From Balanoglossus misakiensis (Eukaryota > Hemichordata), in contig CM082579.2 in assembly GCA_040954595.2 (NCBI GenBank), forward strand, positions 15,128,001-15,192,000: a DNA stretch of 64,000 nucleotides, read 5' to 3'. Positions 34,960 to 47,916 of the stretch are shown here, in pieces; the stretch's first letter is position 1; each line of letters begins with the position of its first letter. The translations under genes were made by a program, and so were the position numbers. The notes beneath the pieces are model-generated. The model was not told the origin of the DNA. It saw nothing but the letters and a program-made list of their open reading frames with translations, and did not search any database.

Positions 34960-36350
34960 TCACATTAGTCCTGTTTCAAAATGACCTACATTACACGTCC
35001 TATACACATGTATTGCATGTTTTGATTGGTTTATCCGCTTCTCTTAGGTCCACTTGCGGCACGCTGATTGGAGGGACCTTGTAGGTTAGGTCTTATTATT
35101 ATGTATTATTCACTAGACCTTGTAGGTTAGGTCTTATTACTATGCATTTTTCGCTTTACAGCTCCCTGATTGGTTAACGTGTCAGTCTGGTCCCCCATGT
35201 GTTCACTGCCTCATAATACAGGACCTTGTAGGTTAGGTCATATTAATATGTATTTATTCACCATACAGCTCCCTGATTGGTTAACGTGTCAGTCTGGTCT
35301 CCCAGTGTTCACTGCCTCATTGTGAAATGTCCCATGTGCTTCCTGGCTAGCGTTGTGGTAACACATTATTCGGGATGTCCGCAGATCATTCATTAATTTT
35401 CTGAGAAATAGCCTGACTGATACTATCTCCAACATAAACCGCACCCTGGAAAGATTAAATGATTTTTAGATGGACTTTGAAAATCTGATTAACACATCTA
35501 AGCATTTTTGCTAACAGTTGTATATTTTCTTAAATCACCCTCCTACTTCTCATCATCAATATTATTATTGTTGTTTTACTATTTTGAAGTAAATTTGTTT
35601 TGACGTAGATGTTGTGAAAAGGAGTACGTTGTCTGTTTATACATTCGTATATTGTTTTCATAAAAATGGAACTATGACGGTGCAGCTTCGTGAAAGAAGT
35701 ACAATAAAAGTAATCATACCTGTAAAGCAACTAATGAGGTATCCCAATTAAAGAAATGCAATGCTATTCTAAACAGTTCTATTGTAAGATATTTTTGGTT
35801 TGCTCGAATGAATAGCACACACTTCGTATTCAGCCAGGTGTTACACGAAGTGATGCGCTGAAAAGCATTACGTAACAAAACACTAGCCCATTTCAACAAA
35901 CCGCCACTGGAAATAAAATAAAAAAATTCTCCTGGCAATTTTTATTTCGAGTATCTAGTTCACAGTATCACAAAAAAATGCCATGAATAGTGAAGGAAAG
36001 GTTAAATCCAATCATTATATGAGTGCCTTTCTTTATACACTGGGATCGAGCTTCGACAACGCGCAGGCAGCATGCCAGACAGAATACGACAACTGTATTC
36101 AGAAGGACAAAAGACTTTGCATAACGAGGCAGTGAAAATTGGAGACCTACACATTAACCAATCAGGGAGCTGTAAAGTGAATAATACATAGTAATAAGAC
36201 GTAACCTACAAGGTCTAGTGAATAATACATAATAATAAGACCTAACACATAAGGTCCCTCCAATCACCGTGCCTCAAGTGGACCTAAGATTACCAGATGG
36301 ACCAATCACAGATGTCGGTACATATGTCATGGACCTGACTTATGAAACAT
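34960..36350. mobile_element. Foldback element with repeat-containing inverted ends
   Basis: The ends near 35,040-35,340 and 36,130-36,300 are inverted. They share 'ttaggtccacttg', 'attggagggaccttgtaggt' type text and 'cagctccctgattggttaa'. Within each end the 'ccttgtaggttaggtcttatta' unit is itself repeated, which is the classic make-up of foldback transposons. The left arm has no counterpart, so it inserted in the right arm only. The interior (35,350-36,120) has no recognisable gene. Confidence 0.65.
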
Positions 36351-36899
36351 GACTATTCAGAACTACCTAGTCTATGCCCGGCAGTGTTCTGTCCGCTTTG
36401 CTTCCAAAACTAATGTCTGGCCTCACTCATGCCACTTGCCCAATAAACTAATACCCCTTGCTGGGAATTATGATGTAACTAGCGTCGCTTTGAAGCCTAT
36501 CACATTACTGAACAGTGTTGATTTGGTGTAAGATTATAGTGAAGGCAGGGCTTATTACATTGAAAATGCTACCCAACCTTAATTACACGTATGTATATCC
36601 TTTGTCTAATCATTGGAAAAACAATGTACATGTACCAAAGACTAAGTAGCTATTTGAAGGTGAATCGCAAGTGGGCACTTTCATTACTTAACCTCAAGCA
36701 GTCGGTTAGCTACCGTATACTAAGACAAACATTCCTGGTGTAATTAACATCACTGTCATTAGTAATATCTATCTCCAATCAGTATCAGTTCTGCCTTTAT
36801 GTTATTTTAAGTCAATTGTCAAGGTTCATGTACATATATTACAGCTTAACTGTCTTGTCAAAAACTTACGCATGTACATGTACCTAATTCTAGGCTTAC

Positions 36900-38110
36900 C
36901 TGTAGGGTTAGAGATACAGTGTTTTATATTAATATGCATTAATATGAAACTAAAATTTGATGGTTAATTTAAGACCCCCCTGAGCAATGGTAACCTCGTT
37001 AAATATGTGCATATCTAATTCTAGGCTATTCAGCTGAAGTAGAAACCTGGACATGGACAACTTCGGGGTCAAAATCTTTTGACAAACATTTGTGTGATCT
37101 TGGGTAAACTTTGACCTACATTCCTATATTTTAGCATCCGGAGCAGATACAACCTTGACACTTGGAGTGATGGAACTATTTGATTGAGTATTATGTCTTG
37201 CCTCATTAATTATGTACTTACCTAATGCCAGCCTAACCAATAGGGCTGGAAGTCTGGCTTTTTGGACATGATAAATTTGAGATCAACATTTTTCTACAGC
37301 AGCCAGCCTTCTCTTAAAAAGAATGGACAATATAAAGGCTTTGATGGTATACTGAACTTTTGACTCCCTCCCTGAGACTGTGTGCCAATGACGGGATAGC
37401 CTACTCAGCGTTGGGTAGATCCTAAGAAGGCCTCAGCCAGGCATCAAATACAAAAAGCGGAAATCCAAGCTTTAATGGTGGGTTACATCGTTAACTTCCC
37501 TGCAGAGCTGATTTCTCAGACTGTGAGCCAATGACGGGTAAAGCCCCTAGGTAGGGGCCACCTAAGACAGGCCGGTCATGCTTTAATCACAAAGAAGGGC
37601 AAGTTTAGTCTTACCACAACTTTGTCTGCTGTATATGCTTCATAAAGATTGCAGAGTATTTTGAGAATACATTGTGTTAAGGCAGTGTGACCAGCTAAAA
37701 AGTACTGGCAAACACAGCCAATGTGTAATGAAAAACATCTAATTTGGCTGAATAAAAGACATAAAACACAGCAAAAGCACTGTGACTAGCTGAGACATAA
37801 TACTCCATTATGCAGTTCCATCACTCCAAGTGTCAGGGATGTATCTGTGCCGGATGCCAAGATATAGGAATGTAGGTCAAAGTTTACCCAAGATCACCCA
37901 ACATTTTGTCAAAAGATTTTGACCCCAAAGTTGTCCATGTCCAGGTTTCTACCGCAACTGGATAGCCTAGAATTAGATATGTACATATTTAATGAGGTTA
38001 CCATGGATCAAGGCAGTCCTAAGTAAACCATCAAATTTTTAGTTTCATGTTAATTCATGTTAATATAAAACGCTGTATCTCTAACCCACTGGTATGCCAT
38101 TCTGTGTTTC
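36900..38110. repeat. Nested palindrome in the right arm
   Basis: Mirror of 20,740-22,050, with its centre near 37,500. Identity with the left copy in the segment around 37,740-37,860 looks about 97% by eye. Confidence 0.75.
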
Positions 38111-40379
38111 ATGCTACCCAATATGGGTAAGTAGGTAAAAAGTCACCCTAGGCCATTTGAAATTTTGCTGAAAAAATCACGTCTCTTACATATGTACATT
38201 TGGTAAAAGGGAAATTTTAATCACGGAGTAGAACATATTCATAAAAAATATTTGAGGGAAAGAAGGAAGTTTTTCATAGCTTTGGTGCGTCAAATAGTAG
38301 AGAGGTTCCCTTGTTATCCTTAGACTCAAACTCAGAGTTTCCAATCTTTCAGTATTTTCATGATATTACTTTCCATCTTAGATTTGTTCATCTAAACAAA
38401 CTGACTGATAGGTATACATGAACATTTTATTGACTAATGAATGTGCCTGTATGTTGCAATTTAAAGAAGTCAGATATTAAACGAGCGCCACACCTGTTTT
38501 AATCAGCCTCCATATGGAGGGTACACATCGCAGAGAGATGACAAACCCCATGCAAATTCAAGTAATATGGCTCAATGGTGCTGATTTTAAAGGATAGGTG
38601 GATGATTTGAAAAATGTTATTGTGGAAAAAGATGTGTAAAATTTGGCAGCTTGTGAGGCTTTAATTGTAAAATCTTTGAAATGTGTTTTACTCTTTAGGT
38701 CCAATTTTGTATATGTCAATATACCATTGGGACCAATGTGAAATTGTTCTAAACTCAGAAACTCAAGAAGGTACTGGTCAGATTGCTTTAGAAATTGGTG
38801 TGTATTTATGTTATTGAGACTTTATACAGATTTTATTTTTCATTTTTGAAGTATATTTTGGGGTGATTTTGGTCGTCATATACTCAGAAACCTCTACCCA
38901 CATTTTTTTTAAAATTTGGTTTGCATGTTCTTAGGTGTGATTTTATGACAATTTAACAAACCCAGTGATGGAAGTGACAATATTTTTTTTTTTTTTTTTT
39001 TGGCAATTACTGCCATTTTTGTCTGATTGCTTTGCAATTTAGTTTGCAGTTTCTAGGGAATTCTTACTGTGGTGCACAAAGTTCACAAAGGTGATTTACT
39101 ATCCTCATGCGCTTTGTTGAACTGGCACCCTGTTGCAAAACAGACATTACAACACTCTTTGAATTGAATTCATAGCTACCAATTTTTCGGGGGTGTAGCA
39201 CCTTTTTTATGCCTAAAACTTTGATCGAGAACTTCAAATTAAATGCAACCCTCCAAATATTTGCAATATTTCAGGTATAATGATTTAATTTTAAAGCATA
39301 AATTTTGATGTATTCATAATCATTAAGAGAAACACATTTTGAAAATAGAATATTAATCACACTAGCAGTCATAATACTTTTGAATCATCACTAAAGAACA
39401 TATAGAAAAATTAAACAGGTGTTAATTATTTATATTTGAACGCAAAGCGTAAATTCCCTTGTGCCATGGAATTGACAATCTGCAACTGGTGGGGTCCTTC
39501 TGCCAGTAAAAAGCATCAGATAAATTCTGCATGCTCATCACCGAGGCAATTTAGGTGTACTTTTGTACTTTAAGAACTGTCGGTTTTCGCAACTGAAACT
39601 CTGTTCACAGGACAGAGGAAAAACTAGAATGACAACAGCTATGTAAGCTAACAAAAGGAACACAGAGCATAGTTCTCCATACTCACATTTTAATGCAATA
39701 ATTTTTGCTGAAACTGGGGCGTCCGTGGGCAGGCAAAGGCAGTTCTAACTCGACTTGCAAATAAGGCCCATGTCTCTTGTTCGCTGAGATTGTCTGGTTC
39801 TAATAATAGCTGTAAGAACTTGATCATTGACCGAACTGTTGGTTCAATTTTGCAACATTTTATGATTTCAAGCTGTGCAATATTTGCAACTCAGTTTCAA
39901 CTTTGGTTGGAGGGATGATGATGAAGCCATTTCACTGACAAAATAGCGCTACTGACTGATGTCAATGTTTGTTTACAGTCAAATGCATTGCCATCATAAA
40001 AATACATGTGAGAAATTTCTTATGTGTATGATACACACTTTTGTGCATGACTGCAAACTGTGTTACAGTTGTGAAATTCTAAGGGTTGAATTCATTGGGT
40101 AGAATTCATGTTTTTTGGATTCTTAAACAACCAGTCACGAAAGCTAAGTGGTTACCTCAGAGAAGCTGTGTTAAATTTGGTCATCAATTGCTTTAAATCA
40201 CACAAGACATTCCCAGAGCTAAAGTTACTGCAGCAGTCAGTTTCAACTCAGCTTGCAAATTGGGATCATGTCTTGTGTTCATCGAGACTGTCTGTAGTCG
40301 AGTTGACAGTCCTATGGGGTCAATGATGAACCTACAAATGTTCTTTCCAATGAAATTGTTATAAATCTAATATTCAGGA

Positions 40380-41225
40380 TTTGCATTCATACCTTAAACA
40401 ATATAACTGTATTGCAAATATGGCAACTCTTCTAAGTTACATTGGAACACCTTCTCGGCACTGTTTGTGCCAAAATGGTGAATAAGCTTTCATTTTCAAG
40501 CCTTAACATAGGCACCCAAAACAAGACAACAGCATTGCAAATATGGCATTTTTTGTTCAACTCTTCTCATTTGCATAGTCCAAAATGGCCGCCAAACTCC
40601 TCTAACATGTAAATTTCCTATGGTCGTCTTAAATAGTGTGTAGTATCGCATTTGAAGGGTTTTCATCAATATGGGTACCTAAAACAATTTCAACGTGGTT
40701 GACATTGCAATGTTAGACAGCTGTTCTAATTTGCATGATCTAGAATGGCCGACAAACTTCTCTAACATGTAAATTTACTATGGTTGTCTTTAATAGTGTG
40801 TAATATCGCATTTGCAGGGTTTTCATCAATATGGGTACCTAAAACAATTTCAACGTCATTGACATGGCAATATTAGACAGCTGTTCTAATTTGCATAATC
40901 CAAAATGGCCACCAAACTCTTCTTAAATGTAAATTTCCCTGTTTTGTCTTATATGGTGCCTAAAATCGCATTTGCAGGGTTTTCATCAATATGGGTAACT
41001 AAAACAATTTCAGCGTGGTTGACATGGCAATATTAGACAACTGTACTAATTTGCATAATCCAAAATGGCCGACAAACTTCTCTAACATGTAAATTTCCCT
41101 GGTTTGTCTTATATGGTGTGTAATATCGCATTTTCACGGTTTTAATTAATATGGGTACCTAAAACAATTTCAACGTGGTTGACATGGCAATATTAGACAA
41201 CTGTTCTAATTTGCATAATTCGAGC
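40380..41225 (+). repeat. About 160-bp tandem satellite, five units
   Basis: The landmark 'ttgcat(a/g)atc(c/t)aaaatgg' recurs near 40,570, 40,731, 40,891, 41,052 and 41,212, a period of 160-161 bp. Each unit also holds 'tctaacatgtaaattt', 'tcgcatttgcagggtttt' and 'gggtacctaaaacaatttca'. Confidence 0.85.
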
Positions 41226-41830
41226 ACCTGCTGGATAATTTAATTTTTGCCCTTCTTGTCCCATGATTATATGTGTAATATCTCATTTTCAATGTGTTTA
41301 CATGTATATATGCAGAATCCATTTCAAACTAAGTGGGCATATTGTAGCGCCAATCTTATTTCTTAATCCGCACCACAGAACTGATGCAAGGTTTAGGACT
41401 GGAAATGTATGTGGCCACTGGCCGACACCCCGGGCGAGAGGTCTCCAATTATTTTCAGCACGTAGTGTGCTTCCCGGTTGATAACATCAATATGTGTAAA
41501 TGCCAAAAACCCGACCTATTGTAATACCAGTCAAATTTTCTTTGTCATTTACCATTTTTCTCTTGCATATGAACGTTTTTCTTAAAGAGTACATACCCAT
41601 ATACATTTGTATGGGAGCACACATCCCCACCCCCTGCCAACAATAATTGGACAACTTTATTCTTCTTATACTTCTTTTTAGTCTAAACATTCATATAGAG
41701 AAGGCAACATGTTCTTGAAGCTGCTGACTATGGAAATATCATGAAGTACATTTTCCTAGTTGTACATGTACAGTATGATAGGCCCAATGTACCAATTGGA
41801 GATGTGTGCCTTACAGGCAACATACATGTA

Positions 41831-44116
41831 GCTCTGCATGGCCTGGTTAATCAATGTTGACGCAAAGGTTGACCCTACCAAACACTCAAAATTAATGGGC
41901 ACGACACTGGCCACTAGCTCTGCATGGCCTGGTTAATCAATGTTGATGCAAAGGTTGACCCCACCAAACACTCAAAACTGATGGGCACGACACTGGCCAC
42001 TAGCTCTGCATGGCCTGGTTAATCAATGTTGACGCAAAGGTTGACCCCACCAAACACTCAAAATTGATGGGCACGACACTGGCCACTAGCTCTGCATGGC
42101 CTGGTTAATCAATGTTGACGCAAAGGTTGACCCCACCAAACACTCAAAATTGATGGGCACGACACTGGCCACTAGCTCTGCATGGCCTGGTTAATCAATG
42201 TTGACGCAAAGGTTGACCCCACCAAACACTCAAAATTGATGGGCACGACACTGGCCACTAGCTCTGCATGGCCTGGTTAATCAATGTTGACGCAAAGGTT
42301 GACCCCACCAAACACTCAAAATTGATGGGCACGACACTGGCCACTAGCTCTGCATGGCCTGGTTAATCAAGGTTGACGCAAAGGTTGACCCCACCAAACA
42401 CTCAAAATTGATGGGCACGACACTGGCCACTAGCTCTGCATGGCCTGGCTAATCAAGGTTGACGCAAAGGTTGACCCCACCAAACACTCAAAATTGATGG
42501 GCACGACACTGGCCACTAGCTCTGCATGGCCTGGCTAATCAAGGTTGACGCAAAGGTTGACCCCACCAAACACTCAAAATTGATGGGCACGACACTGGCC
42601 ACTAGCTCTGCATGGCCTGGCTAATCAAGGTTGACGCAAAGGTTGATCCCACCAAACACTCAAAATTAATGGGCGCGACACTGGCCACTAGCTCTGGCCT
42701 GGCTAATCAATGTTGACGCAAGGGTTGACCCCACCAAACACTCAAAATTGATGGGCACGACACTGGCCACTAGCTCTGGCCTGGCTAATCAAGGTTGACG
42801 CAAAGGTTGACCACACCAAACACTCAAAATTGATGGGCACGACACTGGCCACTAGCTCTGGCCTGGCTAATCAAGGTTGACGCAAGGGTTTACCCCACCA
42901 AACACTCAAAATTAATGGGCGCAACACTGGTCACTAAGCTCTGGCCTGGCTAATCAATGTTGACGCAAGGGTTGACCCCACCAAACACTCATAATTGATG
43001 GGCACGACACTGGCCACTAGCTCTGGCCTGGCTAATCAATGTTGACACAAGGGTTGACCCCACCAAACACTCATAATTGATGGGCACGACACTGGCCACT
43101 AGCTCTGGCCTGGCTAATCAAGGTTGACGCAAGGGTTGACCCCACCAAACACTCAAAATTGATGGGCACGACACTGGCCACTAGCTCTGGCCTGGCTAAT
43201 CAATGTTGACGCAAGGGTTGACCCCACCAAACACTCAAAATTGATGGGCACGACACTGGCCACTAGCTCTGGCCTGGCTAATCCAGGTTGACGCAAGGGT
43301 TGACCCCACCAAACACTCAAAATTAATGGGCGCGACACTGGCCACTAAGCTCTGGCCTGGCTAATCAAGGTTGACGCAAGGGTTGACCCCACCAAACACT
43401 CAAAATTGATGGGCACGACACTGGCCACTAAGCTCTGGCCTGGTTAATCAATGTTGACGCAAAGGTTGACCCCACCAAACACTCAAAATTAATGGGAACG
43501 ACACTGGCCACTAGCTCTGCATGGCCTGGTTTATCAATGTTGACGCAAAGGTTGACCCCACCAAACACTCAAAATTAATGGGCACGACACTGGCCACTAG
43601 CTCTGCATGGCCTGGTTAATCAATGTTGACGCAAAGGTTGACCCCACCAAACACTCAAAATTAATGGGCACGACACTGGCCACTAGCTCTGCATGGCCTG
43701 GTTAATCAATGTTGACGCAAAGGTTGACCCCACCAAACACTCAAAATTAATGGGCACGACACTGGCTACTAGCTCTGCATGGCATGGTTAATCAATGTTG
43801 ACGCAAAGGTTGACCCCACCAAACACTCAAAATAAATGGGCACGACACTGGCCACTAGCTCTGCATGGCCTGGTTAATCAATGTTGACGCAAAGGTTGAC
43901 CCCACCAAACACTCAAAATTAATGGGCACGACACTGGCCACTAGCTCTGCATGGCCTGGTTAATCAATGTTGACGCAAAGGTTGACCCCACTAAACACTC
44001 AAAATTAATGGGCACGACACTGGCCACTAGCTCTGCATGGCCTGGTTAATCAATGTTGACGCAAAGGTTGACCCCACCAAACACTCAAAATTAATGGGCA
44101 CGACACTGGCCACTAC
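41831..44116 (+). repeat. Minisatellite, about 27 units of 82-86 bp
   Basis: The unit begins AGCTCTGCATGGCCTGG and runs through GTTGACGCAAAGGTTGACCC and a final GGGCACGACACTGGCCACT. About ten 86-bp units come first. Then come about nine units of 82-83 bp lacking GCAT, often with AAGGG in place of AAAGG, and then about eight 86-bp units. Single-base variants are shared by neighbouring units, as expected of unequal exchange or slippage. The unit length is not a multiple of three and frames do not continue through, so it is not coding. Confidence 0.97.
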
Positions 44117-44415
44117 ATGTATTTGTGATATTTTACATGGTTAACCACGCCTTGAGAAAAGTAATCATAAGAGAACTTTGTTTCCAAAGTTAGGGGAGAA
44201 TAATCTAACGGGAGATGGGAGTACCTCAGGCTACTGAGCTCGTTCCCTTCCTCATGTACTTTACTGGGCGTATTTGATGTACTATAATAATTCCGGACAA
44301 TAAATGAACGTAAATCAAATACGTTTCTCCGTGGATCACGGTTCTCGTCAGAGCCCGTTACCTCATCGCTACAGATTCCCCGATGCATGAACAATCATGA
44401 GAAACCAGCGGTAAT
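44117..44415. other. Non-coding stretch, nothing recognised
   Basis: About 300 bases between the minisatellite and a possible LTR. The 93-codon minus frame here has no family resemblance. Confidence 0.4.
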
Positions 44416-44420
44416 ACAAG

Positions 44421-44960
44421 TGTCACGATTGAGTTTTAACGATCATAGATCTTGTTTATGATTACGTAAGAAGTCATTCACTTATATGGTTTTAGTCCAG
44501 TATTGACATTGGTACTTGACCCAGAGTAAACAACATTGTGTAATTGATACATGTCAGAACGAGATAGAGATATCACGCGCTAAGTTCATGTTTAAGAAAT
44601 ATCAAGATGACGTGTTCCTTTTATGACTTAATACTTGACTAACGTATTAATAAGGTGTGGTGAAATTTGAGATCACACATTTATCACCGGAGATCCGTGA
44701 TGGGAGTCAACGAGCATGGATCGAGTCGTGTAATTCTTACGTGTGACCAGTAATAAACCAGAACTTTGTGTTACTCGGAAAACTTCTTGCAAGTCTCTGT
44801 CTACGAAAGGTTTACGATCTGCCGGGTACCTCTCTCGGACTTTATGAATATGTTGGGTGGAGAAGGAGATGAAGAGAATGTACGCCGTCAGCTTTCGGAC
44901 GTGGCTGATTCCCCACAGAAGCCGATGAGGTAAACGTCCGGAGGACGACCGGCCGTAACA
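44421..44960 (+). mobile_element. Possible solo LTR
   Basis: The segment starts TGTCACGATT and ends GGCCGTAACA, the TG...CA ends of an LTR. It is flanked by ACAAG and ACAAA, close to a 5-bp target duplication. An AATAAA lies at about 44,751, in the place of an R-U5 polyadenylation signal. No second LTR or internal region is visible nearby. The orientation is a guess from the AATAAA. Confidence 0.35.
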
Positions 44961-44995
44961 ACAAACTGCATGAATTAAAGTTCAACAATCCTTAG

Positions 44996-45300
44996 AAGAC
45001 AGGAACGTCAGAGGTTGAATCTTGATGGGAAAAGGCGAGGTATCGCTGGTTATCATCGGCGTACTGATGAAATTGTAGGATGTGGGGACGAATCGGTTTA
45101 CTATAAAGTTGGGCTATATAAATGGTGAACAACAGAGGGGCAGTGGCACCCCGTATACGAGAAGTGACTGTGAACTTGCAGTGTTTTCGATGATTACAGT
45201 TTGATATCTATATTGAAGGTAAGATGTAAACCATGTTAGTACTGTGTCTGAGATGCCAAGGTTCGATAGTCTACAAAGAAGTATCCTGTGATGCAAATGT
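44996..45300 (-). pseudogene. LINE (non-LTR) reverse transcriptase fragment
   Basis: Read on the minus strand, 45,300-45,130 gives ILLCRLSNLGI...WFTSYLQYRYQ...YGVP, the conserved segment before and including the GVP motif. After a frame change near 45,130 the next frame gives TIYIAQLY and then FHQYADD at 45,052-45,075, the RT active-site box. This is the CR1/L2/Jockey-like layout. Only a slice of the palm domain is left and it is frame-shifted, so it is a dead fragment. Confidence 0.8.
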
Positions 45301-46570
45301 ACAACTGAAGAAAAAAGGAATCACAAATCTTAAAACTAAGATGCCGTTAAGAATTAAATTTCGCGATAAGGAAGTGACGAAATACGTACATTTTCAGGTG
45401 CTCTACAACAAGTAGTCTCCCTATCATCCCTATTGGAGCATGCAGCTAAAATTTACCATGACGTCATTGATTCTACGCGAACGTTTTTCTAATGGCGATA
45501 AACATATTTTGTATAAATTGTGCTCAAACGCCCGTGAATCTCACTCGCAAAAATTCACAAGTGGCGCATACAACACTAGGAAGAAAATTGTTTAGCAGTC
45601 TATAGAGTTTGTGACCTGAGATTTGGAAGTAAAAGTTAAACTTAAAAGTTGAGACAGAAGTGATTGAAGAGTAAAGAAACTTTTGAAGTGTTAAGAAAGT
45701 TATCGCATTCCTGATGAAAAGAAAAGAAAATACAATACATTCATTGTTTTAAGGAACACAAGGAAGACAAGTACTATGCAATCAGAGTATGCATGGATCA
45801 TTCATCTAAAAATATATCTCCGCGTCTTTTGGCGGGTAAAAATAAAATGCTGGAACGGTCTTTTGGATGGCGGACTATTTGTGTCATTCTTGTCCTCAGA
45901 ACGCAAGTGGTCGAGTAGGTTTATTTCATTAAATTCTTATATTCTCAGTTGCTACCATAAATACCCAGTGTTCGTGTCGATGTATCTGGACGTCAGCACG
46001 ATTCCATATAGGTACCTCTCAGTATTAGCCAAGCGAGTTATCCCCATCGATAGAGTTTAATTCCCCGTTACATTCCCAACACCAATCCTCCCGCGTGACA
46101 TTGAGGTTGAAGGTATACAAACCTTAGGAATCATGCAACCATCCAGAAAGTGTAATAAATTTTGAAGCTATGATGTGAGTTTTCAGTTCGTTTCTTCTTT
46201 TGATTTGTTGATGTAACATTGTGCGTTTTAAATAAAAGATAAAAAAATGTACAGCAATGACGTCACAAAATTCACTGGTATTGATAAAGCTATATTATAT
46301 CATATATTATATGTGTTAAATACTACCGTATCTCATTATTGCAGGATTTCGTGCTTTAACACAAAATACGCGAATAGGGTTTAATACAAAACTAAATGAC
46401 ACAATTTCTGTTTCTTTGCCAAAATTCTTAATCACAAGATCAACCCATCCTTACGCCTCTACTCTATTGCTAAGAGAAACCAGCGTCCGTAACATGCATT
46501 GTGAAACCCCTCAACAACATGCATGTCAACACTTCATTTTTTCTCCAGCATTGTCAGTTTGGTACCCTGA
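45301..46570. other. Non-coding stretch, nothing recognised
   Basis: Several short frames on both strands, none with splice sites or motifs that support an exon. Confidence 0.4.
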
Positions 46571-46571
46571 C

Positions 46572-47025
46572 AACTCACGGGGCATCATGGGACAATATTA
46601 AAGCTGATTCAGTGTTTATGTGCATAAAACACACGGCGGTGGAAACATTCGTTTTAAATTATTGTGGACGCGCGCACGCCCTTGTCTGTGTACAGGTACT
46701 TGATGCTTGTCTACAGTCACGTGAAACGCTGTTGGTAGTACCCTAGAAGATAGATATCTTTAATCAGAACTTTGGTAAGGAAGGTTTGAGAAGTCCATTC
46801 TATGTAAAGAAAGTTTAAGAAGTGTGTTACCAAAGGGTGTGGGGGTGGCTGGGGGTCATCAATATATCACTCTGCATCACGTTCACAGAAAAGGTCGCGA
46901 CACGCCCACAAATCCACTCACGACTTGCGTCACCGGTTACAGGAGTTCGTACAAAAGTGTGGTTTATGCACATTTACACTGAATCAGTTTTTTTGGCCCA
47001 TGATGCCCATGGGCCAATACAGGCC
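46572..47025. repeat. Inverted-repeat (MITE-like) element
   Basis: The left end 'gggcatcatgggac...gctgattcagtgtttatgtgcataaa' is mirrored by the right end 'tttatgcacatttacactgaatcag...cccatgatgccc'. The interior of about 300 bp has no gene. Confidence 0.55.
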
Positions 47026-47040
47026 ACGATGCCTCCAGAA

Positions 47041-47097
47041 TGATGATGGCAATGATGGTGATGATGATGATTGTGGTGGTGGTGGTGGTGGTGGTGA
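47041..47097 (+). repeat. GAT/GGT microsatellite
   Basis: Trinucleotide run of GAT units, then GGT units. Confidence 0.85.
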
Positions 47098-47103
47098 TTG
47101 AGC

Positions 47104-47284
47104 TTTAATTTCCCTTTCTTCCTGTCTAACCACTTCCTCTCTCACCTTCACTTATTCGGTCTCTCCCCTCCCCTTCTGTCAAAGTCCTCCCCTCATTCCC
47201 TTTCCATCCTGACATTCTCATTTCCGCCCTCTTGCTTTTCTTCTCCTTTCTCACATTCCTTTTCTCACCTCTCTCCCCCCTCCG
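47104..47284 (+). repeat. Pyrimidine-rich tract (about 180 bp)
   Basis: Almost entirely C and T on the plus strand, from TTTCCCTTTC through CTCTCCCCCC, with no simple repeat unit. The frames on both strands are compositional artefacts. Confidence 0.8.
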
Positions 47285-47916
47285 TAACATGTTATGTAAT
47301 ATATAAAGTAAAAAAGTCCAAAGCATGATGTTATCACAGATGACATTTGGAATGTATTATTGTACTATCTGGTTTAATTTCAAACATAGTGGAGTTATTT
47401 ATTGGCCAGTATTTAAGCATGTTTAAAGAAGTCAAACAGCATAATAGGCACATTTCATATCAAACAAAATTGACCAAATAAGCTCAAAAGAGGATTTGAA
47501 CAATTTGTCCCTTTAAGTAATGTTCAATATTGGATTTACACTTGTGATTGTATGTCATCTCCCTTTTGTTAGAAACCTCACAGTCATATAATAAACAGGT
47601 GACCTGACAATCATTTGAAATACCAAACTTCGGCAGCTATTCCAGTTTGGTCCAAAAACCTAATTTTAACTGGCACCTCAACTTTAGGACTATTATGGAT
47701 GTTGCTGAAACTTGAAGTGGGCTGCTTGTGAAGAGGAAGACGTGGAGTGTCTCTCAGACAATGCTGCGCTCAGTCAGAGATAAAGTCAAAATATGGATTT
47801 GACTTGCAACAGTAATTTGTTAGTTAAGTCAAATTCAACTTAAATATGTCTCTTTGGGTCAGTCTTAACGGGTGTAGCATGCTGGAAGGGTGTGCTTACC
47901 CATTTCCGACACCTAG

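Larger units (their letters stand above)
31760..41830 (-). repeat. Right arm of giant inverted repeat
   Basis: Reverse complement of 14,290-25,492 in mirrored block order. It differs by arm-specific insertions at 33,401-33,865 and about 34,960-36,350, each bounded by its own inverted ends, and it lacks the left-arm insertions. It ends abruptly at 'caacatacatgta' (about 41,830), where the minisatellite starts, while the matching left arm continues further outward. Confidence 0.85.

Noticed and set aside
41831-44116. CRISPR-like array
   Set aside because: Units are full-length tandem repeats with no unique spacers, and the genome is animal.
46416-47043. Short plus-strand frames
   Set aside because: They fall within an inverted-repeat element and lack splice sites or motifs.
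47126-47328. Ser/Pro-rich plus frame and Arg/Glu-rich minus frame
   Set aside because: Both come from the pyrimidine-rich tract.
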